A DNA stretch of 64,000 nucleotides from Floridanema aerugineum (GTDB lineage: Bacteria; Cyanobacteriota; Cyanobacteriia; Cyanobacteriales; Aerosakkonemataceae), in contig NZ_JBHFNQ010000217.1 in NCBI RefSeq assembly GCF_041929345.1, forward strand, positions 1 to 64,000. The letters are read 5' to 3'. The translations under genes and the position numbers were made by a program. This document shows positions 1-8,100 of the stretch, piece after piece (within the stretch, counting starts at the first letter, position 1; every line of letters begins with the position of its first letter). The notes below the pieces were generated by a model. The model did no database searches and was not told the DNA's origin. It worked only from the letters and a program-made list of their open reading frames with translations.

Positions 1-180
1 AATTTTGTTGTGGGTGTTTGGTTGGGGTTTTTTGTTTTTAAAAAATTAATTATATATCTTGTTGGTTGCTTTTTTTTTTTTTTTTATTTTTTGTTAGGTT
101 TTTGGTTTTTTGGTTTTTTACATTTGTTATATTTGCCAAAACCCCCAACAACGTACCTAATGACCAATGACTAATGACCA
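1..180. repeat. Low-complexity T/G-rich spacer ending in a heptamer repeat
   Basis: This stretch is T/G rich with a long T run near positions 70-85 and shows no convincing reading frame. At 158-182 the heptamers TGACCAA / TGACTAA / TGACCAA follow each other. They resemble the STRR class of cyanobacterial short tandem repeats and run directly into the start codon of the next gene. No promoter could be called with confidence. Confidence 0.6.
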
Positions 181-1032
181 ATGCCATTAATTAAAATTCG
201 TGGTGTCGAGCATTTTTATGAATGGATTCGCAGCGAAACTGGTAAAACAAAACCAGTAATGGTTTTTGTTCACGGTTGGGCGGGTTCTGGCAGATATTGG
301 GAAAGTGTTGCTCAAGCTTTAGCAGATGATTTTGATTGTTTACTCTACGATTTGCGAGGTTTTGGTCGTTCCCGGTTGCCTTTAATAGAAGCAGAAGATG
401 CAGCTAAAATAACTTATGAATTGGAAGAGTATGCTGAAGATTTAGCAGCATTATTAGATGCCTTTCAGTTAGAAAGAGTTTATCTTAATGCTCACTCAAT
501 GGGTGCTTCTGTAGCTACATTGTTTTTAAATTTGTATCCCCAGCGCGTGGAAAGGGCAATTTTAACTTGTAGCGGCATTTTTGAGTATGACGAAAAAGCT
601 TTTGCTGCGTTTCATAAATTTGGCGGTTATGTGGTGAAAGTTCGTCCGCGCTGGTTAGGAAAAATTCCCTTTGTGGATAAACTTTTCATGAAACGGTTTT
701 TATATCGTCCTTTACCAACAGCAGTTAGTCGCGCTTTTTTAGATGATTTTCTCACAGCAGATTATGAAGCAGCTTTAGGGACTATTTTTACTTCTGTGAG
801 TAAGCAAGCATCAGAAGTAATGCCAAAAGAATTTGCTAAATTAACAGTGCCAACTTTGTTAGTTTCGGGTGAATTTGACCAAATTATTCCCGCAAAAATG
901 GGACGACAAGCGGCAAATTTAAGTGATAAGGTTGAGTATGTTTTAATTCCGAAAACTGCTCATTTTCCCATGTTGGAAGATGCAGAAACTTACTTGCAAA
1001 AGGTGAGAGAATTTTTGGGAGTTAGCGATTGA
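181..1032 (+). CDS. Alpha/beta hydrolase fold protein
   Basis: This is a 283-residue alpha/beta hydrolase. The oxyanion-loop motif HGWAGSGRYW is near residue 31, the nucleophile elbow AHSMGAS near residue 105, an acid candidate lies in SGEFDQIIP, and the catalytic His is in KTAHFPMLED near the C-terminus. Family members include esterases, lipases and C-C bond hydrolases; the substrate cannot be read from sequence. It has no signal peptide, so it is probably cytoplasmic. The ATG lies inside a TGACCAA-type heptamer array and has no clear Shine-Dalgarno sequence. The TGA stop sits in the loop of a small palindrome (GCGATT/AATCGC), so both ends of the gene abut repeats. The hydrolase fold is firm; the specific function is unknown. 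Confidence 0.9.
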   Translation: MPLIKIRGVEHFYEWIRSETGKTKPVMVFVHGWAGSGRYWESVAQALADDFDCLLYDLRGFGRSRLPLIEAEDAAKITYELEEYAEDLAALLDAFQLERVYLNAHSMGASVATLFLNLYPQRVERAILTCSGIFEYDEKAFAAFHKFGGYVVKVRPRWLGKIPFVDKLFMKRFLYRPLPTAVSRAFLDDFLTADYEAALGTIFTSVSKQASEVMPKEFAKLTVPTLLVSGEFDQIIPAKMGRQAANLSDKVEYVLIPKTAHFPMLEDAETYLQKVREFLGVSD

Positions 1033-1070
1033 AATCGCGGCTACACAAACAAAGTCCGCCTACGCGGACT
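1025..1070. repeat. Composite small palindrome (two hairpins) at the hydrolase stop codon
   Basis: GCGATT-GA-AATCGC at 1025-1038 is followed by AGTCCGC-CTAC-GCGGACT at 1053-1070. The first hairpin includes the hydrolase TGA stop (1030-1032). The second could act as a weak terminator or mRNA 3' end stabiliser, but no T-tract follows. The arrangement looks like a dispersed repeat of the kind common in filamentous cyanobacteria; that part is inference. Confidence 0.6.
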
Positions 1071-1150
1071 GAAAGCATAACAATAATTTTAAAGCCGGAT
1101 TTGATAAAGGTATAGTTTGTAAAAACCTAATTTCCTTCTGCGTCTTTATA

Positions 1151-1795
1151 CTAAGTTTGTTGAAATTGAGTTAATAACCAAGCATAAACTTGCCCTTGAT
1201 TCATTTGACGAGTGCGCCGGAAAGCTTCGTTTAATACGGAAATTTTTAATCCTGGTAATACGTAGGATTCAGTAATTCGACGACTGCCATTATTTTCAAT
1301 TAAAAAAGCTATAACTTGGATGTTTGGTACATCGACAATCCAGTATTCAGTTACTTTTAAATCTTCATATATTAGGCGTTTTTCGCCTTTATCATCAGCT
1401 AATGAAGTGTTAGCTACTTCTATAACTAAGGTTGGTGGAGGATAAATATTTAAGTCAATAATCGAAGTTCCATAAGGAATTATGTTAGCGTTTTCACCAA
1501 TGTAATAAGATACATCTGGTTGCACGTCTTGAACGCCTGTTTTACGATAAGTGCAGTTATCTTTGCCAGTTAAAGCGATTTGTTTGAGTGCAGCAAATAA
1601 GCCGACAGCGACAATAACTACAGTATGATCGCTAGCATGGTCGTTTCCTACTGGTGGCATTTCAATCCTCATTTTTCCGTTGTGATAGTAGCATTTTGCT
1701 TTTTCATAGTTGGGATTGTCAACTATTTCTATATATTCATTCCAACTAGCTTTTACCCAGGTGTCAGTCACTATTTCCGTCTGAATTTTGCTCAT
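1151..1795 (-). CDS. Uma2 family (DUF820) restriction-endonuclease-fold protein
   Basis: This 214-residue protein belongs to the Uma2/DUF820 family, which has a PD-(D/E)XK nuclease-like core and is greatly expanded in cyanobacteria. The core residues are visible: VQPDVSYYI (D94), LVIEVAN (E126) and a downstream lysine in DDKGEKR (K137 or K139), followed by the usual EYWIVD strand. Family biology is poorly understood: nuclease activity is suspected from the fold but rarely shown. It lies about 80 bp downstream of a second Uma2 gene on the same strand, so co-transcription is possible. The family call is strong; the role is unknown. Confidence 0.88.
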   Translation of the reverse strand: MSKIQTEIVTDTWVKASWNEYIEIVDNPNYEKAKCYYHNGKMRIEMPPVGNDHASDHTVVIVAVGLFAALKQIALTGKDNCTYRKTGVQDVQPDVSYYIGENANIIPYGTSIIDLNIYPPPTLVIEVANTSLADDKGEKRLIYEDLKVTEYWIVDVPNIQVIAFLIENNGSRRITESYVLPGLKISVLNEAFRRTRQMNQGQVYAWLLTQFQQT

Positions 1796-1875
1796 AATTT
1801 ACCTCTATTCAAATCAAGGGAGAAATAGTTGAGAAAAGGGGATTTCAATAGTGGGAAAAGCTAGAGGAGATAACT

Positions 1876-2436
1876 TTAACTAAAAGTTAACCAACTAAAA
1901 ATTTGTTCGGCTGTTATTTCTAAGGGAATTCCATAAATTACAGGTAACTGAGTCGCACCTTGAAAAATTTCCACTTGCTGACCGGGAAATATAGCGAGAA
2001 TACTTTCTGTTTCTGAGTCGATCAACCAACCTAAGTCTGTGCCGTTTTGAGAATAATGCAATAATTTTTTTAGCACAAAGATTTGTTTCTGTTCAGGAGA
2101 AAGAATTTCGATCGCCCAATCAGGATAAATTTCAAAGCGTTTAGCAATTCTCCCCGATGATTGAAGCGGGATTCTTTTCCAGCGGAATACGGAAACATCA
2201 GGGACGATCGATTCACCGCCAAACGTGCAGCGTAGTTCGGGAAATGCTATAGCAATTTTTGGTTCTTTAGCTACTCGATTAATCGCTTCACAAAGTTCTA
2301 GTTGAAGTAGACTATGTTCGCCTTCTCGAATTGGTTTTTGAATGACTTCTCCCTCGATCAATTCTGATGGCGGATTAGTTTCGGGAACTTTGAAGAAATC
2401 CTCTATAGTGGTCTGAGATTGAATCTTTTCGGTCAT
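1876..2436 (-). CDS. Uma2 family (DUF820) restriction-endonuclease-fold protein
   Basis: This is a second Uma2-type protein, 186 residues, with the core motifs VPDVSVFRW (D80), WAIEILSPEQ (E110) and a lysine pair at 123-124. It is only distantly similar to the Uma2 gene downstream, so the pair is not a recent tandem duplicate. Its start lies 8 bp beyond the stop of the PlmA-like regulator, which suggests translation from the same transcript. Whether it has nuclease activity is unknown. Confidence 0.87.
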   Translation of the reverse strand: MTEKIQSQTTIEDFFKVPETNPPSELIEGEVIQKPIREGEHSLLQLELCEAINRVAKEPKIAIAFPELRCTFGGESIVPDVSVFRWKRIPLQSSGRIAKRFEIYPDWAIEILSPEQKQIFVLKKLLHYSQNGTDLGWLIDSETESILAIFPGQQVEIFQGATQLPVIYGIPLEITAEQIFSWLTFS

Positions 2437-2444
2437 AAAAATTT

Positions 2445-3428
2445 TTACCCTAACCCTAATTCTCGCTTGAGTAAGTTAATGGAATTAATGCCAATGTAGT
2501 TTTCACAACAAACTAATTGAGGAGGACGAATTAAATCATCTCGTGCTTCAGCTACAACAGCTTTGACGCTGTTGAAACTGGCTTGATCGCTAATAATAAC
2601 TCTGGCGCTACGAACTAAAGCATTAAGCTTATAAATATCTCCTTTTTGCGCTGTCATTACTAGTAAATCTTCACCGCGTAAACTGTGAATAATTACTTCT
2701 GCGGCTCGGAGGATACCAGAACTGAGACTAACTAAACCTACACAACTATCTTTTGGTAAAGTGCTGATAATTTGAATTTCTTTGGTGTAGTCGTAGATGT
2801 CGATCGGGATTACTCGCACAGATTTGGGAGCAACGATCGCTTCTGCTTCACCAATAAAATAGCGACTAGTAACAACCGTACCAGAATGTGTTTGTTCTAA
2901 AGATTTCGCTAGTTGTTCTAAGGGTACTAACTGCACGGGAATCCCCAAAGCTTGTTCTAATTCTTGTACCATTAATTCGCCAACTCCAATATCATAAGCT
3001 GGCGCGGTGACAAGAACACGAGCGCTACAACGTAATCGCCAATCAATTTCTCCTAAGAATAACTCTCTAGCTTGGCTGAGATTACAACCTTGGGCTAAAA
3101 GTTGATCTAAACTTTCTTGGACAATTTTACTAGCTTCAGGATATTGTTCTAGAATGGGGGATTTAATTTTAGTTCCGCCTTCGTGACCTTGAGCGCGAAC
3201 ATAAATTCCTGACCCAGCTTGGGAGTCAACTAATCCAATCTCTTCTAAATGACGATAGACTTTGCTAATAGTGTTACGGTGTAAACCCGTCTGCATCGCT
3301 AATGCTCTGGTGCTGGGAAGGCGATGTCCAGGGGGAAATTGGCGGGATGCGATCGCAAACCTAATCTGATTAAATAGTTGAGTAGAAGCCGGAATTTCAC
3401 TATCAGGCTGAATATGAAATTGAACCAT
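2445..3428 (-). CDS. plmA: GntR-family transcriptional regulator, PlmA-like
   Basis: The protein has 327 residues. An N-terminal GntR winged helix-turn-helix spans about residues 8-78 (IPASTQLFNQIRFAI, RLPSTRALAMQTGLHRNTI, GSGIYVRAQ). A long C-terminal domain of about 240 residues follows that is not a typical FadR, UTRA or aminotransferase effector domain. This architecture and the N-terminal wording match PlmA, a cyanobacteria-specific GntR regulator reported to bind PII-PipX; that assignment is from memory of the family. The start is well supported: GGAGG lies 7 nt before the ATG. Two Uma2 genes follow on the same strand. A 15-bp motif, ATTTTTGGTGCCTAC on the coding strand, lies about 50 bp upstream and recurs upstream of the HetZ-like gene. 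Confidence 0.85.
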   Translation of the reverse strand: MVQFHIQPDSEIPASTQLFNQIRFAIASRQFPPGHRLPSTRALAMQTGLHRNTISKVYRHLEEIGLVDSQAGSGIYVRAQGHEGGTKIKSPILEQYPEASKIVQESLDQLLAQGCNLSQARELFLGEIDWRLRCSARVLVTAPAYDIGVGELMVQELEQALGIPVQLVPLEQLAKSLEQTHSGTVVTSRYFIGEAEAIVAPKSVRVIPIDIYDYTKEIQIISTLPKDSCVGLVSLSSGILRAAEVIIHSLRGEDLLVMTAQKGDIYKLNALVRSARVIISDQASFNSVKAVVAEARDDLIRPPQLVCCENYIGINSINLLKRELGLG

Positions 3429-3792
3429 ACCAGAGCCTCCAGGGACTCTAAATCAATAATTAACAGAGATTTTGCCGTAGGCACCAAAAATTTCTATTTT
3501 TGTCTGTAATTCCAGTTTAATAGTTATCCTATCCAAAACTGGCTATCAAAAAATGGCTCTCTTGTTTTAGTGGTGGAAAACTCTGATTTTAGGGACTGGG
3601 GAGGACGGGACTAGGATTTATTGAAAAACATAACAATTCATTAATTCATCAGCTTTACTTATCACTTTATCGACGCGAGAGCCAAAAGGTATAAGTTCTA
3701 AAATAGTGTAGAGACGTTGTATACAACGTCTCTACACTGCGCTGCAAATACTGAAGTTTTACATAGCACAGTAGAGTAAAAAAATCAACATT
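3429..3792. other. Divergent intergenic region between plmA-like and htrA
   Basis: These 364 bp carry control regions for both flanking genes. Visible elements are the motif GTAGGCACCAAAAAT (3477-3491) upstream of the GntR gene and a perfect 34-bp palindrome (3705-3738) about 55 bp before the htrA ATG. No open reading frame is credible here. Confidence 0.6.
3705..3738. repeat. Perfect 34-bp palindrome, family P1 (TAGAGACGT arms), upstream of htrA
   Basis: The left half AGTGTAGAGACGTTGTA is followed directly by its exact reverse complement, with no loop. The same core occurs again inside the htrA coding sequence (3923-3948) and, with a different but still palindromic centre, at 61857-61898. 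It could be a dispersed repeat or an operator; its presence elsewhere favours a dispersed repeat. Confidence 0.85.
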
Positions 3793-5037
3793 ATGCCAAT
3801 GACGAAGATTCTTTCCTTTCTCAATCGATCGATCAAATATACTCTTGTCACCCTCTTGGGAGTAGCTATTTCTTGGAGTGCAATGGCAGTATTACCAATG
3901 GCTGCAATTGCTCAAAATCATCTAGAGACGTTGTATACAACGTCTCTACCTGCATTACCCAATTCATCGACTACGGAAGTTCCGCAAAAGTCAAGCATCG
4001 ATTCCCGACAACGGAACAGTAGTTTTGTCACCGCAGCAGTTAATCGCGTCGGGCCAGCAGTAGTCAGAATTGATACCGAGCGTACCATTACCCGCAATGT
4101 CGATCCATTTTTTGACGACCCATTTTTCCGGCGTTTTTTTGGTGATGAATTTTCACGTGGTAGGGGCCCACAACAAGGACTAATGAGAGGTCAAGGTAGT
4201 GGTTTTATTATCGATAAAAATGGTGTAATTCTCACCAATGCTCATGTAGTTGACCAAGCGGATAAAGTGACGGTGACATTGAAGGATGGACGCACTTTTG
4301 CTGGTAAAGTGCAGGGAGTTGACGAAGTAACGGATTTAGCGGTGGTGAAAATTGACGCAGTAGGCAAATTTTTACCTGTGGCACCTTTAGGGGATTCTTC
4401 TACTGTACAGGTGGGAGATTGGGCGATCGCAGTTGGTAATCCACTAGGATTAGATAACACCGTTACCCTTGGTATTGTTAGTACCTTAAAACGACCATCT
4501 GTAGAAGTGGGAGTTCCTGATAAACGACTTGATTTTATTCAAACTGATGCCGCAATTAATCCAGGCAATTCTGGTGGTCCACTATTAAATGGTTCAGGAG
4601 AAGTAATCGGAATTAATACAGCAATTCGTGCCGGAGCAATGGGAATTGGTTTTGCCATTCCGATCGATAAAGCCAAACAAATTAGTACTCAATTAGCCCA
4701 AGGAAAAACCGTTGCTCATCCTTATATTGGCATTCAGATGGTGACATTAACACCTCAATTAGCCAAAGAAAACAACAACGATCCTAATTCTCCCCTCACA
4801 GTACCAGAAATTTCTGGTGTATTAGTTATGGGTATTTTGCCTAATACTCCTGCGGCTCAAAGTGGTTTACGTCGTGGAGATGTGATTGTCGAAATTGACG
4901 GTCAACCTGTTAATAATGCAACAGTTTTGCAAAATATAGTCGAAGGATCGCGCATTGGTCAAACTCTAGAATTAACTATACAGCGTGGTAATCAAACTCA
5001 AAAACTAGGAATTCGGACAGCACAATTGCAGTCTTAA
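3793..5037 (+). CDS. HtrA/Deg-family serine protease with PDZ domain (HhoA/HhoB type)
   Basis: This 414-residue exported protease handles misfolded proteins in the periplasm or thylakoid lumen. A hydrophobic signal segment (about residues 16-40) ends in AAIAQ. The trypsin-like domain shows TNAHVV (H151), DLAVVKID (D181) and GNSGGP (S260). One PDZ domain follows (about 310-405, SGVLVMGILPNTPAAQSGLRRG). Cyanobacteria usually have three paralogs (HtrA, HhoA, HhoB); which one this is cannot be decided here. Residues 44-52, immediately after the predicted signal peptide, are encoded by a perfect palindrome also found in the promoter region. The insertion lies in a disordered linker, so it should be tolerated. 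The gene stands alone and converges on rpoC2. Confidence 0.93.
   Translation: MPMTKILSFLNRSIKYTLVTLLGVAISWSAMAVLPMAAIAQNHLETLYTTSLPALPNSSTTEVPQKSSIDSRQRNSSFVTAAVNRVGPAVVRIDTERTITRNVDPFFDDPFFRRFFGDEFSRGRGPQQGLMRGQGSGFIIDKNGVILTNAHVVDQADKVTVTLKDGRTFAGKVQGVDEVTDLAVVKIDAVGKFLPVAPLGDSSTVQVGDWAIAVGNPLGLDNTVTLGIVSTLKRPSVEVGVPDKRLDFIQTDAAINPGNSGGPLLNGSGEVIGINTAIRAGAMGIGFAIPIDKAKQISTQLAQGKTVAHPYIGIQMVTLTPQLAKENNNDPNSPLTVPEISGVLVMGILPNTPAAQSGLRRGDVIVEIDGQPVNNATVLQNIVEGSRIGQTLELTIQRGNQTQKLGIRTAQLQS
3923..3948. repeat. Perfect 26-bp palindrome P1 inside the htrA coding sequence
   Basis: The half-site TAGAGACGTTGTA plus its reverse complement lies in frame and encodes residues 44-52 of the protease (LETLYTTSL). 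It is identical to the core of the palindrome 185 bp upstream in the promoter region. Confidence 0.88.
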
Positions 5038-5044
5038 TCTTAAG

Positions 5045-5082
5045 CAAGATCCCCGACAACTTCTGCGAAGTCGGGGATCTTG
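5045..5082. terminator. Hairpin of repeat family P3 (CAAGATCCCCGAC arms), htrA 3' end
   Basis: CAAGATCCCCGAC pairs with GTCGGGGATCTTG across a 12-nt loop, 8 bp after the htrA stop. No long T-tract follows, so it may serve as an mRNA end or a simple transcriptional barrier. The same sequence type occurs inside the fructosamine kinase gene at 27914-27946. Confidence 0.65.
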
Positions 5083-5084
5083 AG

Positions 5085-5130
5085 TTTTGAATTGTAGGGG
5101 TAATTCATGAATTGCCCCTACAATTCAAAA
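5085..5130. terminator. 46-bp near-perfect palindrome P2 between htrA and rpoC2
   Basis: The arms starting TTTTGAATTGTAGGGG are symmetrical around AATTCATGAATT with a single non-Watson-Crick pair (5101/5114). The palindrome abuts the rpoC2 stop codon (5131). With T/A-rich ends on both sides it is a good candidate bidirectional terminator for the convergent pair, and it belongs to the same repeat family as the copy inside rpoC2. Confidence 0.65.
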
Positions 5131-8100
5131 CTATTCAAAATCATCATCTTCATCGTCGTCCATTCCATCATCCCCATAAATTTCATCATCAATTAATTCA
5201 TCACCATCGGCTAAGAAAGAGTAACCACCACGACCTTTAGTAGTAGGTTCGGTTTCTCGATCGTCTCTGGTGATGTTGTCCATGCGGTAATTGCGGGCGG
5301 TGCGATCGTCCAACACCACTTCAGACAAACTTACATCGTCATCAAGCACGCCACTACCGTCATAACCTAAATCAATGTCTGGAGTAGACATCGCCTCTTC
5401 ATAAGCATTGAATCCAGTACCAGCAGGAATCAACCGTCCAATAATCACGTTTTCTTTCAGTCCACGCAACCAATCAGACTTGCCTTCAATAGCCGCCTCT
5501 GTCAACACTCTAGTTGTTTCTTGGAACGAAGCAGCAGAGATGAAGCTATCAGTATTCAAGCTAGCTTTTGTGATACCAAGTAGAACGGGAGTGTACTGAG
5601 CCGTAGCAGCACCAGTAATCGACATCGCCTCGTTTACCTGCTCAATTTGCCGCAGTTCCACCAATTCACCCGGAAGCATCACCGTATCGCCCCCGTCATC
5701 AACTCGGACTTTGGAAGTCATTTGGCGGACAATTACTTCAATGTGTTTATCAGAAATTTCAATCCCTTGTGATTGATAAACCGATTGAACTTCGTTAACT
5801 AAGAAAGTTTGACAAGCTCTTAAAGCAGCCAGTGATGCTTCGTAAATGCCGCGACTTTCCCGATGTAACTCAAAAAAGATTTCCAAGATTTCATGGGGAT
5901 TCGATGGGCCATCGGTTAAAGGTTCCCCAGCATCCACTTCTTGTCCATCGCCAACGATGACGTTTTGTCCGGGTCCGATGGGATATTCGGCTATTACTCC
6001 GTCCGTTTCAATTACTTTGATTTCGTGCGGTTCATCGTCTCCATAAACAATTTGCACTGTTCCGGGGCGACGGGAGAGGATACAAGCTTCTTTTGGTTTT
6101 CTTGCTTCTAGGAGTTCTTCAATTCTCGGTAAACCTTGAATAATGTCTCCGGTTTTAGTTCTTTCAAACACCAGTAAAACTAGGTTGTCTCCCCGTTGTA
6201 CTAAGTCTCCGTCGTCAATGTGTAAAATCGCGCCGTTGGATACCCGATAAGGACGAGCAATTCGCATTACGACTTGAAGGCCGTTGTCTCCTTCTTTAAT
6301 GGCAACTACCATGCCAGAGGAAGGTGCTTCTATACCTGGGGCTATTGTCATGCCATCGGTAATTAAGTCCTTGACTTTAACCGCGAGGTCTTTTTTACTT
6401 GTGACATTGGTTTGTATAGTGATTAGATCGCTATCTCTGACTATTAATACACGGCGAATCGCTTCTGCACCTTCCCGAATCCCACGAATTTCTCCAGCCT
6501 CTTTACACTGAATTTCGGTGCGTGCGACTACTGCACCGGGGGGAATTTCTTGACCGTTGTGTACTAGTAAGCGAGTTTGGGTGCTGCCTTGGGTAGCATC
6601 TGCCGCCACATCCCGACGAATTACTAATGATTCTAGGATCACTAATTGCAGACGCATTACTTCTGGGTCGTCTTCGTCTGGAATTAACTCAATATCAGCC
6701 GCTAATTGAGGGGCATCTCTGCCAATTTCTAACACCAGTTGAGTCCGCAGCAAGTCTAACCCTTCTACGGATTTGACTCGTTCTCCGTCTTTGTAAGGTA
6801 GTCTTTGGACGGCACGCAGTTCTAAGGATTGCACTGCCTCTTGTAGGGGCAATTCATGAATTGCCCCTACAGTTTCAGATTCGGAGAGGGCGAGGGCTGA
6901 ATTTTGAATTTGTTCTCCTGCTGCCTTTGATGATGCTCTTTGGGTGGGAACGCTGGGATGATCGGGAATATGGAATTCCTGAACTGGGCGCAGTAGCAGG
7001 GCTGGGCCTTCGGGGGTTTCGATGTATTCTGCGTAACGCAGTTCTTGAGGGCTGATGCCCGGGTAGATTTCTTGCCCTGGATTAACGAGGCTGCCTGTGT
7101 TTTCGGTCATTATAGAACGGAAGTCAGGGGCGATCGCCTCCAAATCATCAATTAAATGCAAGTCTCCCGGTTTAATCACGATTTCCCGCAGGATGTCGTT
7201 TTTCTGCACCACTTCAATCACCCCAGAACTACCAGCGAAGATATCTTTGACTACCTCCGTTCCCGCTTCGATAAATTGTCCATCTTCGACTAAAAGTAGT
7301 GAGATGTCTTTGTTAACTTCGTGGGCTTCTTCTGGTATCCACAGCAGTGTGCCGCCTTGAACCACTTCGTAACCTTGTTTAGCCTTGCCGCGTTTCGCTA
7401 CTTCTACTCCGGCGTATTTGATGATACCGCCTGTGTTAGTGCGGTAGCGATCGTCAATAAGTTCAGCCACCACCTGATTGTTTAACACCTTTGTCCCAGG
7501 TGCAGCCTTCAAAGAAAAAAGTTGCCCACCTTGAGTTTCAATTAAGTAGTGATCCACCCCTTGGAACTTCTCGCCGCGAACTCTGGCAGTATCCAAAAGT
7601 ACCGAAGCAGTGATAATTTCTATTTCACGGGCTAATCCAGTGTTATTATCTTGGGGTAAACGAACCACCCCACCATGTTCGCTGATTAACTTAGTTTCCG
7701 CAAGCACACTATTGGCTGCGATTTTGTCATAGTTTTTGACCACAGGTTCCGCACCCGGTGGTAGATTGTATACCTCTCCTGAGAGCACCCAGACTAGTCC
7801 CCCACGTTGGGCGATTCTGGTAGTATTGCCTTGGCGATCGGTCTTTTCTTCCGGTATCAAATCAGCAAACTTGACCTCTCCGGCTAAGTCAGAAGCCACA
7901 TCTTTTACAGCCTTTTCCGTACTCCGACGAACGTTTCGCCCAGTAATCGGTACTTCTGCAAGTAATTTCCCAATTTTAATTTTGCTGCCATCTGCGGCTA
8001 GGAGGGTTGAACCTTGGGCGATCGGGAAGGTTTCGGAGTTGTCTGTTCCGGTAAGGGTGATTTCGCCGTTGGTTTCTGCGGTGAAGGCTTCTTCACCATG

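Noticed and set aside
1151..2436. Uma2 pair plus GntR regulator as a toxin-antitoxin or defence island
   Set aside because: Uma2 genes are ubiquitous in cyanobacteria, no antitoxin-like or other defence gene is near, and the regulator looks like conserved PlmA.
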